Of a stretch of DNA of 64,000 nucleotides, positions 8,289-17,904 are shown piece by piece (positions within the stretch are counted from its first letter, which is position 1; each line of letters opens with the position of its first letter). The stretch is from Haloarcula sp. H-GB4 (GTDB lineage Archaea; Halobacteriota; Halobacteria; Halobacteriales; Haloarculaceae). Under the pieces are notes generated by a model, which saw only the letters and a list, made by a program, of their open reading frames with translations, was not told the DNA's origin and ran no database searches. Position numbers and translations under genes: made by a program. The stretch spans positions 310,001-374,000 of the forward strand of contig NZ_JAVDDX010000003.1 of NCBI RefSeq assembly GCF_030848575.1, read 5' to 3'.

Positions 8289-10859
8289 ATGGAGCCTACC
8301 GATAGCCTGCCGACCCAGACCGATACCGTCATCGTCGGTGCTGGAATCGTCGGCTGTAACATCGCCTATCAGCTGACAGAGCTCGGCCGCGAGGACGTGG
8401 TCGTGGTCGATCAGGGGCCGATGCCGACCACGGGTGGATCGTCGACGCACGCCCCCGGAATCATGTTTCAGACCGCGGAACCGAAGGTCCTCAGCCAGTT
8501 TGCGGACTACAGCCGACGGCTGTACTCGGACCTCGAAGGCGCGGACGGACATCAGGCCTACAACGAAACAGGTGGCATCGAAGTCGCACGCAGCGAGGAG
8601 CGCATGGATTTCCTCCAGCGCCGCGTCGAGTATGCGAACGCCTGGGGCATCGAGGACCCGCAGTTACTCTCGCCCGAAGAAGTCACCGAGCACCTCCCGC
8701 TGGTCGACGCCGACCAGATCAAGGGCGGCTACTACTCCCCGACAGACGGGCAGGTCTCGGGTGTCGTCGCCTGCGATGCGCTGGCCAGGGAAGCGATGGA
8801 TAGGGGTGCGAAGTTCGTCCCACACACGCGCACCGAGAACGTCGAGACAGAGGACGGCTCGGTACAGGCTGTCGTCACGGAGAACGGCAGTATCGAGTGC
8901 AACGAGGTGGTGGTAGCGACGAACATCTGGGCCCGCCAGCTCGGCGAGAAACTCGACGTGCACCTGCCCGTAACGCCGGTCGAGCACCAGTACACGATGA
9001 CGGAGTCCCTCGATGAACTGGCCGACAGCGCGGTCGACATTACCGACCACCCGCTGTTCGAGAACTACGAGAACGTCTCCGGAGAGAAGGCGAAGCGACT
9101 TCTCGTTGGGCCGGACCGCCCGATTCTCCGTGACCAGGACAACGCGATGTACTATCGGAATCACGGGGATTCCTACGGTATCGGCTCGTACAACCACGAC
9201 CCTATCGTGCCTGACCCGCAGGACCTCGGCGGGAACGATCCAGACGGCGAACAAGGGTCCGTCCACGAGTTCACGGACTACCACATGGACAACGCGACCC
9301 ATCCGGATCGGCCGGACAAGGCGCCGCGTCAGGCCAGCGATGAACTGCTCCCTGCGACGGCCGGCAAGGAGCTCGAACACAAGTACAACGGGATGTTCGC
9401 AGAGTCGCCGAACGGTCTCCCCGTGATGGGTCCCGTTCAAGAATACGACGGCCTCTGGACGGCGGCGGCCATCTGGGTCACGCACGCCGGCGGTGCCGGC
9501 AAAGCACTTGCCGAGTGGATGGAACACGGCGTTCCACGGCTCCCTGACGGTCCGATTGACCTCGCCCATTGTGACGTGAACCGCTTCGACGAGCACGAGG
9601 GCAGCTGGGACTTCGCTCGGGATATCGGTGGTGAGGAGTACCGCATCGTCTACAACATCATGCACCCCAAGTGGGTCTGGACCGACAAACAGCGGGACAT
9701 CCGCCGAACCCCGATGTATCACACCCACAAGAAGTATGACGCCGAATTGTGGGCCGAGGCCGGCTGGGAGGAACCACACTGGTTTGACTCCAACGCCGAC
9801 CTGCTGGCGGAGTACGGCGACCGGATTCCGGACCGCGAGGGCTGGGAGGCGAAGTACTGGTCGCCGATCGAGGGTGCCGAGGCGCTGAACGTCCGCAACA
9901 ACGTCGGCCTCCACGACATGACCTCGTTCAACAAGATGGAGGTCATCGGGAGCGACGCCGGCGAGTTCGTCCAGTACCTCTGTACGAACGACATGGACAT
10001 CGACGTGGGCGACGTGAAGTACACGCTGATGTGCAACGAAGGCGGTGGCGTCCGGGCGGACATCACGGTCACGCGAACCGGCGAGGACCGCTATCTCCTG
10101 CTGACGACGGGTCGCGAAGTCGGGAATAACCACGTCGCGTGGGTGCGCGAACAGTCCCCTGACGACGTGGTCGTCAACGACGTGACCTCCAGCCTCGCCG
10201 CGATGGTCTGTACTGGCCCGAACGCCCGGAAGGTTCTCTCGAAGGTCACCGACATCGACCTCTCCGACGACGCCTTCCCGTTCTTCACGAGCCAGCAGTT
10301 CTTCGTCAAGAACATCCCCGTGACTGCGCTCCGCGTCTCCTATGCGGGTGAACTCGGCTGGGAGTTCTACACGCCCTCGGAGTACGGCGAGCGCCTCTGG
10401 GAGCACATCATGGAGGCCGGCGAGGAGTACGGTATCCGCCCGTACGGCAACGGCGCACTCAATTCCCTTCGAATCGAGAAGGGGTTCCGACTCTGGGGGA
10501 AGGACCTCCACACGGAGCATAATCCCTACGAGGCCGGCCTCGGCTGGGCCGTCGACCTCGAAACCGACTTCATCGGCAAGGAGGCGGTCGCGGCGGCCGC
10601 CGACGGCGACAACATCAACCACAAAGTCGCCTGCCTGACACTCGACGACGAGGACGCCGTCGTGTTGGATAACAAGCCGGTCCTCGACGGCGACGACACC
10701 ATTGGTTACCTCCATAGCGCCGAGTACGGCTACACCGTCGGCGCTTGCGTCGCCTACACGTACCTGCCGCCCGAATACGCCGAACCGGGGACGAGTGTCG
10801 AAATCCTCTACGAGGGGGACCGATACGACGCCACTGTCCGCGAGGAACCGCTCGTCTGA
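8289..10859 (+). CDS. FAD-dependent oxidoreductase/GcvT fusion (dimethylglycine/sarcosine dehydrogenase-like), copy 1
   Basis: This 856-residue protein has the architecture of dimethylglycine and sarcosine dehydrogenases. The N-terminal DAO domain (about 1-400) starts with an FAD-binding GAGIVG (G17-G22). It carries His54 in GGSSTHAPG at the position of the covalently flavinylated His of the family. A central linker domain (about 400-520) follows. The C-terminal GcvT-type domain (about 530-856) contains ALRVSYAGELGWEFY and LRIEKGFRLWGKDL and binds THF. The enzyme would demethylate an N-methylated amino acid and pass formaldehyde to THF as methylene-THF. The second copy follows in tandem. Which of dimethylglycine and sarcosine it uses is not visible. 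Confidence 0.85.
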   Translation: MEPTDSLPTQTDTVIVGAGIVGCNIAYQLTELGREDVVVVDQGPMPTTGGSSTHAPGIMFQTAEPKVLSQFADYSRRLYSDLEGADGHQAYNETGGIEVARSEERMDFLQRRVEYANAWGIEDPQLLSPEEVTEHLPLVDADQIKGGYYSPTDGQVSGVVACDALAREAMDRGAKFVPHTRTENVETEDGSVQAVVTENGSIECNEVVVATNIWARQLGEKLDVHLPVTPVEHQYTMTESLDELADSAVDITDHPLFENYENVSGEKAKRLLVGPDRPILRDQDNAMYYRNHGDSYGIGSYNHDPIVPDPQDLGGNDPDGEQGSVHEFTDYHMDNATHPDRPDKAPRQASDELLPATAGKELEHKYNGMFAESPNGLPVMGPVQEYDGLWTAAAIWVTHAGGAGKALAEWMEHGVPRLPDGPIDLAHCDVNRFDEHEGSWDFARDIGGEEYRIVYNIMHPKWVWTDKQRDIRRTPMYHTHKKYDAELWAEAGWEEPHWFDSNADLLAEYGDRIPDREGWEAKYWSPIEGAEALNVRNNVGLHDMTSFNKMEVIGSDAGEFVQYLCTNDMDIDVGDVKYTLMCNEGGGVRADITVTRTGEDRYLLLTTGREVGNNHVAWVREQSPDDVVVNDVTSSLAAMVCTGPNARKVLSKVTDIDLSDDAFPFFTSQQFFVKNIPVTALRVSYAGELGWEFYTPSEYGERLWEHIMEAGEEYGIRPYGNGALNSLRIEKGFRLWGKDLHTEHNPYEAGLGWAVDLETDFIGKEAVAAAADGDNINHKVACLTLDDEDAVVLDNKPVLDGDDTIGYLHSAEYGYTVGACVAYTYLPPEYAEPGTSVEILYEGDRYDATVREEPLV

Positions 10860-11035
10860 GAACGGTCTGACCGGTCGCTGGTTCTATCGTAATTGTAACA
10901 CGCTGTGGTTCAGTTCCGCATCGCCGTTTACTCTCCCTGCCCGACGAATAGCAGACGTTTCGGTACTGGACGAAGTTCGTACTTTTGGCGCCTCTATATG
11001 ACATTTTCTTTCCAGAGCGGTTCTCCTCACCGGTG

Positions 11036-11042
11036 TATTTAA
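11036..11042 (+). promoter_or_regulatory. Probable TATA box of copy 2
   Basis: TATTTAA lies about 35 bases upstream of the ATG at 11075 in the 215-base gap between the two FAD/GcvT genes. This suggests the second copy and the downstream dehydratase can be transcribed separately from copy 1. Confidence 0.45.
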
Positions 11043-11074
11043 GATTGTGACAGAAACAGTCCCAAACGAGATAC

Positions 11075-13627
11075 ATGAGCACAGAGACTCCCCCATCTCG
11101 GGCGGATACTGTCGTTATCGGTGCCGGGGCCGTCGGGTGTAGCGTCGCGTATCACCTGACGGAACTCGGCGCGGAGGACGTTGCCGTCATCGACCAGGGA
11201 CCGCTCCCGGTCACTGGCGGCTCATCGGTCCACGCCCCTGGGATAATGTTCCAGACCTCGCCGTCGAAGATACAAACAAAGACAGCCTACTACACCAGTC
11301 GGCTCCTTTCGGACGCCGGCGTCTACGACGAGGTGGGTGGCATCGAAGTGGCCCGCAGCGAGGAGCGCATGGACTTCCTCCGTCGGCGTGTCGAGTGGGC
11401 GACTTCCTACGGACTGCCGGAACCACAGTTGCTCTCGCCTGAGGAGGTCACCGAGCACCTTCCGATGGTCGACGAAGACGAAATCCTCGGTGGCTACTAC
11501 TCGCCGACCGACGGGCGCGTTGACGGTATCGGCGCGCTCCAGTGGTACATGGAGCACTCCTCGGCGTCTTTCTACGGAAACACGGAGGTCACGGATCTGG
11601 ATGTTTCGGGGGGCGAGATCAACGCCGTCGAGACGGACCAGGGCGGAATCGACTGCGAGCGAGCGGTTATTGCGACGAACAACTGGGGCTACCAGACCGG
11701 CCAACTGGCCGGACTCGACCTCCCAATTGCCCCGGTCGAGCACCAGTACGTCGTCACGGAACCGATGGACGAACTCGCCGACACCGAATCCTCCGTCGGC
11801 GACAACACGACGGGGCTAGACGTTCCGGGGGATCGCTCTATCGCGGAGTACATGAGCGAAGGGCCACACCAGCCCGTCGGCCGCGACCAGGACCACTCGC
11901 TGTACTTCCGAACCCACGGCGATGCCTTCGGAATGGGGTCGTACAATCACGAGACGCTCTCGGTCGATCCCGAAGCGATGGGGAAGAACACCGAGGAACA
12001 TCAGGCGTCAGTTAGAGGGTTCACGAAAGAACACTGGGATACGCCGACCCACCGCGGCCGGGACAAGTCCGCGAAACAGGCCTTCGACGAACTGCTACCG
12101 GCGACACAGGACGTGGAATACGAGGCCACCGAGAACGGTATCTTCGTCTTCACGCCCGACGGGATGCCGGCCGTCGGCGAGACGGCGCAGGTCGACGGCC
12201 TCTGGACGGGGCTGGCCATCTGGTGGACCCACTCCGGCGGCTACGGCCGCATCCTTGCCGAGTGGATGGAGAACGGCGTTCCCCGGTTGCCGTCCGGCCC
12301 GGTCGACACCGGCGGCATCCACGTCCGACGGTTCGAACCCCACGCGGGCGAGAAGGACTACTTTGTCGACCGCGGGGCCAAGCGCTACGAGCAGGTGTAC
12401 AGCATTGTCGAGCCGCGGTGGCAGCCTAATGACCACCGCACGCTCCGGACGAGTCCATTCTACCACCAGCAGAAGGAACTCGGTGCGGAGTTCTACCAGA
12501 GCGGCGGCTGGGAGACACCACAGTGGTACGAGTCAAACGCCGACCTCGTTGAGAAGTACGACGACCGGATTCCTGACCAGGACGGCTGGCAGGGCGTCAA
12601 TCGCTCGAAGATCGAGGCCGCGGAGCATCTCCACACCCGCGAGAATGTGTCGATGTTCGACATGACGACGTTCAGTTCGATTATGGTCGAAGGTGAGGGG
12701 AGCCAGTCGTTCCTCCAGCGGGTCTGTAGCAACGACATGGACCTCGATGTCGGCCAGGTACGGTACTCGCTGCTGCTGAACGAGGGTGGCGGCATCCTCG
12801 CCGATATCACTGTCGTCAAACTCGACGACGAGGAATTCATGGTGACGACCGGTGGCGGGAACTCTCCCGGTATCCACGGCGGCCACCTCGAAGACGAAGC
12901 GCCTGCGACGGTGTCGGTCCACGTTGAAGAAGGTGCAAAATCCACAATCGGCCTCTGGGGACCGAACGCGCGGCTCCTCCTCCAGCGATGTACAGACGCG
13001 GACGTGACAAACGAGGGCTTCCCGTACTTCAGCGCCAAGCAGATGTACGTTGGCGACGTGCCGGTCATCGCGCTGCGGGTCTCGTACGTCGGCGAGCTCG
13101 GGTGGGAGCTGTGGGCTCCGACGGAGTACGGCCAGCGACTTTGGGAGACGCTGCAGGACGCTGGAGAGGATCTCGGGGTTCGGCCGATGGGCGGCGGCGC
13201 GCTCAGTTCCATGCGACTCGAGAAGGGCTACCGACTCTGGGGGACGGACATCGATACGGACTCGAACCCTTTCGAGGCCGGCCTTCCCTTTGCCGTGGAT
13301 ATGGATACCGAGTTCATCGGCAAGGCGGCCCTAGAAACCGCACGCGAGGAAGGTATCGACAGCAAAATCACGCCGCTCACGCTCGACGACTCGACAGACA
13401 TCATGCTAAGTGGGCGACCAGTGCTCAAAGACGGCGACGCGATTGGCTACGTGCAGGCCGGGAACTACGGCTACAGTCTCGGCGAGTCAATCGCGTACAC
13501 GTATGTTCCAACCGAACACGCTGAAGCCGGCACGTCGGTTCAGATCCAGTGCGAGGGCGAGACATACGACGCGACCGTACGCGACGAGCCGCTGTTCGAC
13601 CCGACCCGGGAGCGAATCATCAAATAA
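11075..13627 (+). CDS. FAD-dependent oxidoreductase/GcvT fusion (dimethylglycine/sarcosine dehydrogenase-like), copy 2
   Basis: This 850-residue paralog of the preceding gene has the same domain order: DAO domain with GAGAVG (G16-G21), His53 in GGSSVHAPG, linker, and C-terminal GcvT domain with ALRVSYVGELGWELW and MRLEKGYRLWGTDI. Long stretches are shared with copy 1 (for example GGIEVARSEERMDFL), but differences are spread through the whole length, so the duplication is old and the two enzymes probably differ in substrate. A simple reading is that one acts on dimethylglycine and the other on sarcosine. The dehydratase gene follows after 56 bases and may be co-transcribed. Confidence 0.85.
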   Translation: MSTETPPSRADTVVIGAGAVGCSVAYHLTELGAEDVAVIDQGPLPVTGGSSVHAPGIMFQTSPSKIQTKTAYYTSRLLSDAGVYDEVGGIEVARSEERMDFLRRRVEWATSYGLPEPQLLSPEEVTEHLPMVDEDEILGGYYSPTDGRVDGIGALQWYMEHSSASFYGNTEVTDLDVSGGEINAVETDQGGIDCERAVIATNNWGYQTGQLAGLDLPIAPVEHQYVVTEPMDELADTESSVGDNTTGLDVPGDRSIAEYMSEGPHQPVGRDQDHSLYFRTHGDAFGMGSYNHETLSVDPEAMGKNTEEHQASVRGFTKEHWDTPTHRGRDKSAKQAFDELLPATQDVEYEATENGIFVFTPDGMPAVGETAQVDGLWTGLAIWWTHSGGYGRILAEWMENGVPRLPSGPVDTGGIHVRRFEPHAGEKDYFVDRGAKRYEQVYSIVEPRWQPNDHRTLRTSPFYHQQKELGAEFYQSGGWETPQWYESNADLVEKYDDRIPDQDGWQGVNRSKIEAAEHLHTRENVSMFDMTTFSSIMVEGEGSQSFLQRVCSNDMDLDVGQVRYSLLLNEGGGILADITVVKLDDEEFMVTTGGGNSPGIHGGHLEDEAPATVSVHVEEGAKSTIGLWGPNARLLLQRCTDADVTNEGFPYFSAKQMYVGDVPVIALRVSYVGELGWELWAPTEYGQRLWETLQDAGEDLGVRPMGGGALSSMRLEKGYRLWGTDIDTDSNPFEAGLPFAVDMDTEFIGKAALETAREEGIDSKITPLTLDDSTDIMLSGRPVLKDGDAIGYVQAGNYGYSLGESIAYTYVPTEHAEAGTSVQIQCEGETYDATVRDEPLFDPTRERIIK

Positions 13628-13683
13628 CAGGACAGCGCAATGCCCCAACAACTTTGATAGCAGGCCCGAGACGATATCAACAT

Positions 13684-14946
13684 ATGACACAAACTGAATC
13701 GGACACGCTGTCCATCACATACGCAGATATCGAACGAGCCCGCGAACGTCTGGACGACGACACAGTTGTAAAGAAAACGCCAGTCGAACGCAGCTCGTCC
13801 CTTGGTGGGTTCGTTGACGCCGAGGTGTACCTGAAGATGGAGCACCTCCAATGGACAGGGTCGTTCAAAACCAGAGGTGCGTATAACAAAATCTCGCAGG
13901 ATGTCGCCGATGGTGTGGAATCCTTTGTCGCCGCCAGCGCCGGGAATCACGCACAGGGCGTCGCCCTTGCCGCGACGAAATGCGGGGCAGAGTCGACGAT
14001 TTTCATGCCGGAAAACGCACCACAGGCCAAGATCGACGCCACAAGGTCCTACGGCGGAAGCGTCGAACTGGTCGGCAACGACTTTCAGGAGACGATGTCC
14101 CACGCCAAAGCTGTCGTCGAGGAAACCGACGCTGAGTTCGTTCACGCCTACGACGATCTAGATATCATTGCCGGACAGGGGACCCTCGGTACGGAAATGT
14201 ACCACGACTGCCCCGATGTCGACACGGTCATCGTCCCCATCGGCGGCGGTGGACTTATCAGCGGTGTCTCGACCGCAATCAAGCACCTCTCGCCCGAGAC
14301 GCGCGTCGTCGGCGTTCAGGCGACCGGCGCGGAGACGGTGCACGAAAGCCTCGACAAGGGGATTCCGGTCGTGCTTGATGAAGTTGACACCATTGCCGAC
14401 GGTATCGCCACCGGCGGTATCTCGGAGACGACACTTGACATCATCGAGGCGAACGTTGACGAGGTTGTGACGGTTTCGGACACCGACATCGCACAGGCAA
14501 TTCTCCTGTTGATGGAACGGGCAAAGCAGGTTGTGGAAGGTGCTGGGGCCGCCTCCGTGGCCGCCGTACTGAGTGATGGCCTTGACGTATCGGGCGAAAC
14601 TGTGATGCCACTGCTCTGTGGCGGGAACCTCGACATGACACAAATGCGAGAGGTTCTCATCCATGCGCTCACCGAGCGCCAGCAACTCCTCCAGCTCCGG
14701 GTTCGTATCGACGACCAGCCAGGCGTGATGGAGGAAATATCGGGCGTTATCGCCCGGCAAGGGGCCAATATCCACGACGTTCGGCACGAACGGTCTGTCG
14801 AGAATCTCGAAATCGGGGAGGCGTATCTCGTATTCAACGTCGAGACCAGCGGTGCCGAGCACGCACAGACCATCATCACAGCGATACGCGACGCGGGCTA
14901 TCCCGTCGATAACGTTGCACGGGAAGCGAAAAGCAGCGCATTGTAA
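13684..14946 (+). CDS. Serine/threonine ammonia-lyase with C-terminal ACT domain
   Basis: This 420-residue PLP enzyme deaminates threonine to 2-oxobutyrate or serine to pyruvate. The PLP lysine is K62 in GSFKTRGAYNK, the phosphate-binding loop is IGGGGLISG near 186-193, and the C-terminal part from about residue 335 is an ACT-like regulatory domain (RVRIDDQPGVMEEISGV). Length equals the catabolic TdcB/IlvA type with one ACT domain. The start at 13684 is chosen since the frame further upstream overlaps the preceding gene. Placement behind the demethylases suggests it turns serine, made from glycine plus methylene-THF, into pyruvate. A biosynthetic isoleucine role is the alternative. Confidence 0.88.
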   Translation: MTQTESDTLSITYADIERARERLDDDTVVKKTPVERSSSLGGFVDAEVYLKMEHLQWTGSFKTRGAYNKISQDVADGVESFVAASAGNHAQGVALAATKCGAESTIFMPENAPQAKIDATRSYGGSVELVGNDFQETMSHAKAVVEETDAEFVHAYDDLDIIAGQGTLGTEMYHDCPDVDTVIVPIGGGGLISGVSTAIKHLSPETRVVGVQATGAETVHESLDKGIPVVLDEVDTIADGIATGGISETTLDIIEANVDEVVTVSDTDIAQAILLLMERAKQVVEGAGAASVAAVLSDGLDVSGETVMPLLCGGNLDMTQMREVLIHALTERQQLLQLRVRIDDQPGVMEEISGVIARQGANIHDVRHERSVENLEIGEAYLVFNVETSGAEHAQTIITAIRDAGYPVDNVAREAKSSAL

Positions 14947-15037
14947 GCGGGAATCAGCGTTCAGACAGATGGACCGACTCCGCAAGCGGGGAAACCTATA
15001 ACAGGTGTGTGGGGGAAGTACACATGAGTCAGGTACC

Positions 15038-15481
15038 ATGTACGACCACATACTCGTCCCGTATGACGGCAGCGACGAGGCCCGGAAGGGGGCAGAGCAC
15101 GGCATCGAACTCGCCGCTGCACTCGGTGCGACAGTCCATGCATTGTACGTCATCGATCTGCCGGGCACACCCCGTGCGCTTGCGCTCAGAGATGACGAGG
15201 AAGAGATGCGCGAGGAGTATCGGAACTACGGGGAGGAGGTACTGGCGAATCTCAGGACTATCGCTGAAGAACACGGTGTCGACTACGAAACGCACTTCAA
15301 AACGGGCGCGCCCAGCGAGGAGATCGTCGAGTTCGCCGAAGGCGAAGGTATGGACGCGATTGTTCTTGGCTCGGCGTTCCGCGGCAAACTCGGGAACCTG
15401 CTCGGTGGCACGACCGACAAGGTGGTCCGAACGTCAAGCATTCCAGTCATCAGTCAGCGGATGAGCGTCAACGATATTTGA
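15038..15481 (+). CDS. Universal stress protein (UspA family)
   Basis: This 147-residue protein is a single Usp domain. It begins MYDHILVPYDGSDEARKG and has the ATP-binding signature AIVLGSAFRGKLGNLLGGTTDKVVR (G-x2-G-x9-G-S/T type) near residues 105-129. A longer frame from 15005 exists, but the start at 15038 gives the normal Usp N-terminus. It follows the dehydratase by about 90 bases in the same direction. UspA proteins in haloarchaea often sit beside transporters, and the BCCT transporter is close by. A specific role is not known. Confidence 0.88.
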   Translation: MYDHILVPYDGSDEARKGAEHGIELAAALGATVHALYVIDLPGTPRALALRDDEEEMREEYRNYGEEVLANLRTIAEEHGVDYETHFKTGAPSEEIVEFAEGEGMDAIVLGSAFRGKLGNLLGGTTDKVVRTSSIPVISQRMSVNDI

Positions 15482-15487
15482 CCCATA

Positions 15488-15649
15488 CTACGCGTCTATC
15501 AATCGCGTCTCGCGTATGTAGATCACAAGACTTGCGCTGAGGAAACTGAACCCTGCAAGCCGAAAGTCGCCAGCTGTCATCCCGATGAGACCGACGCCCA
15601 TCAGCAGTGCTGCCACCGCGGCTGCCCCCGTTGCCAGAAGTCGTCCCAT
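15488..15649 (-). CDS. Small membrane protein (53 aa)
   Basis: A short frame with ATG at 15649-15647 and TAG at 15490-15488 encodes 53 residues beginning MGRLLATGAAAVAALLMGVG. It has two hydrophobic stretches, about 5-23 and 30-43, with a charged end YIRETRLIDA. Its composition is that of a real haloarchaeal membrane protein. It converges on the UspA gene with a 6-base gap. Function unknown. Confidence 0.55.
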   Translation of the reverse strand: MGRLLATGAAAVAALLMGVGLIGMTAGDFRLAGFSFLSASLVIYIRETRLIDA

Positions 15650-16064
15650 ACTGGTCGTAGGTGGGATTCCGAAATAAATACGCGCCCACCATGCCGCGAG
15701 ACAATCGAACGACTCATCGACGGCCAGTAAACCTCAATGTGCTAGATTGAATACGTATCTGTCAAACCACCGCAGTACAGCGCTTCAATCCGTAATATAT
15801 TGCTGTCTAAGGTGAAGTTTTATTAGAGTTGCATTAGTGCATATGTATGAGACTGTGTAGCACATAAAGCACATCGACAATAACCCTACGGGCACGCTGT
15901 GCCCGCACAGGCGAGTACAGTGAGACAAACAGGATGCGAATGCTGCAGACGCCCTACGCCGGGATGTCGCTGGCATGACGGTGGCAACGGATCATGACAG
16001 AGCAGGACCGTAACTACGACAATGAGACACCACAGATCAGTACCGCGTTCGAGAGGGGTAACGT
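15650..16064. other. Intergenic region upstream of the BCCT gene
   Basis: About 415 bases without a convincing gene. The part at 15780-15850 is AT-rich with AGTTTTATTAGAG. The region probably carries the promoter of the BCCT gene and that of the small membrane gene on the other strand. I see no clear dyad that could be an operator. Confidence 0.4.
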
Positions 16065-17825
16065 ATGTCAGACAGTGACGACCAAACCGGCGAGATGTCG
16101 GACGGGCTTCAGGTAGAACTGTTCCACCCGGAGTCCGACCGCGAGCCCGGTGACACAAACATTCAGGCGGCTGGATTTGACATCCACCCGGTGGTATTCC
16201 CGGTGGCGCTGGCGATCATTGCGTTATTTGTCGCAGTCACGGTACTGCTGGGTGACACAGCAGCCTCCGCGTACACGTGGCTGTTCAACACTATCGGAGA
16301 CACCTTCGGCTGGTTCTACCTGCTGGCGGTGAACGTGTTCATTATTACATTGCTGTACTTCGCGTTCAGCAAGTACGGCAATATCAAAATCGGTGGCGTG
16401 GAGGCAGAAAAGGAGTTCAGCGATTTCTCCTGGATGGCGATGCTGTTCAGCGCCGGCATGGGGATCGGACTCATGTTCTTCAGCGTCTCGGAACCGCTGT
16501 ACTACTTCCAGAACCCGCCGAGTTTCTTCGGAGCGGAAGCCGGAACCGGTGCGGCAGCGTCCGCCGCGATGGCACAGACATTCTTCCACTGGGGCTTTCA
16601 TCCGTGGGCGGTGTACGGCCTCGTGGGACTCGGCCTCGCGTTCTTTTCATTCAACCGCGGGCTCCCACTCACATTCCGGTCGATATTCTGGCCCCTGCTC
16701 GGTGAGCGGATTTACGGCTGGCCGGGCCACATTATCGATCTCGTGACAGTGTTCGCTACGCTGTTCGGGCTGTCAACCTCGCTGGGACTCGGTGTTGCAC
16801 AGGTCAACACGGGCCTCTCATACGTGGGCGGAGACATGCTCGGTGCGGTGAGTATCCCGACAGGGACCTTGCCGCAAGTCGTGCTCATCGCTGGTATCAC
16901 GCTTATCGCGACGCTCTCGGTTGCGGCGGGGCTTGACGGCGGTGTCAAGCGGCTGAGCACGCTCAACCTCTACCTGATGTTCGCACTGCTTGGGTTCCTC
17001 GCTATCGTGGGCCCAACGGTGTACATCTTCAGTTCTTGGGTAGAAGGACTCGGCGCGTACTTCGGGAACATCCTCGCGCTCGGGTTCTTCACCGGCACAC
17101 TCAACGAGGCCTCAAACGGGACCGTCACTGCATGGACCGTGTTCTACTGGGGCTGGTGGATCGCGTGGTCGCCGTTCGTCGGGATGTTCATCGCACGCAT
17201 TTCGAAGGGGCGGTCCGTCCGGGAGTTTGTCCTGGGCGTCCTGTTCCTTCCGTCGCTGTTCTCGACGCTCTGGCTGTCGGTGTTCGGCGGCAGCGCGATG
17301 TTCAATTCACTGATGGGGAACGGACAGGCGCTGGCGACGTATAACGAAGTCGGCCAGACCGTCGCGATGTTTGCCCTGCTGGAGCAGTTCCCGCTTGGCG
17401 TGATTAGCGGCCTGTTGGCAACGTTGCTGGTCATCACGTTCTTCGTCACGTCGTCGGACTCGGGGTCACTGGTCATCGACCACCTGACTTCGGGCGGGAA
17501 ACACGACGTTCCGCGAACGCAGCGAATCTTCTGGGCACTCACTGAAGGGCTTGTCGCGTCGATCCTGCTCATCGGCGGCGGACTGACTGCGCTCCAGACG
17601 GCCGCAATCACCACGGGACTCCCGTTCGCAGCCATCCTGTGTCTGATGTGTTATACGGTGTATCTGGGGCTCGATAACGAGTACCAGATACTCGAGTCCG
17701 AGGAGTTTGCAGAGACAATTCAGGATCTCTCTGAACGGGATGACGTGGACGTCGTGACCTCTGGTGACGAGATGGTAACGGATATCTCCGACCCAGGAGA
17801 CGACACTGCTACAGGCACTGACTGA
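16065..17825 (+). CDS. BCCT-family transporter, betaine-type
   Basis: This 586-residue integral membrane protein belongs to the betaine-choline-carnitine transporter family, with about 12 membrane helices. Hallmarks are the glycine-rich helix FSAGMGIGLMFF near residue 130, the stretch FFHWGFHPWAVYG near 175-187, the core motif YWGWWIAWSPFVGMFIARIS near 362-381, and SSDSGSLVID near 464. The glycine-rich loop reads GMGIG as in the sodium/betaine carrier BetP, not GMGID as in proton/choline carriers, which favours a betaine-like substrate. The cytosolic tails are short and acidic. It probably supplies the substrate of the demethylation enzymes encoded nearby; DMSP is another possible cargo. Confidence 0.9.
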   Translation: MSDSDDQTGEMSDGLQVELFHPESDREPGDTNIQAAGFDIHPVVFPVALAIIALFVAVTVLLGDTAASAYTWLFNTIGDTFGWFYLLAVNVFIITLLYFAFSKYGNIKIGGVEAEKEFSDFSWMAMLFSAGMGIGLMFFSVSEPLYYFQNPPSFFGAEAGTGAAASAAMAQTFFHWGFHPWAVYGLVGLGLAFFSFNRGLPLTFRSIFWPLLGERIYGWPGHIIDLVTVFATLFGLSTSLGLGVAQVNTGLSYVGGDMLGAVSIPTGTLPQVVLIAGITLIATLSVAAGLDGGVKRLSTLNLYLMFALLGFLAIVGPTVYIFSSWVEGLGAYFGNILALGFFTGTLNEASNGTVTAWTVFYWGWWIAWSPFVGMFIARISKGRSVREFVLGVLFLPSLFSTLWLSVFGGSAMFNSLMGNGQALATYNEVGQTVAMFALLEQFPLGVISGLLATLLVITFFVTSSDSGSLVIDHLTSGGKHDVPRTQRIFWALTEGLVASILLIGGGLTALQTAAITTGLPFAAILCLMCYTVYLGLDNEYQILESEEFAETIQDLSERDDVDVVTSGDEMVTDISDPGDDTATGTD

Positions 17826-17904
17826 CGGGCTCTTGTTTTGCCGTTTTCGTACGCGACCGCGCGAGTCTGTTCGCTCTCGCTAACAGCGGTCACAACCGGT
17901 CACG

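Noticed and set aside
8664-10715. Antisense open frame of 683 codons across the first FAD/GcvT gene
   Set aside because: It lies wholly inside a clear enzyme gene and its Val/Arg/Asp/His-rich sequence is typical of the complementary frame of GC-rich haloarchaeal coding DNA.
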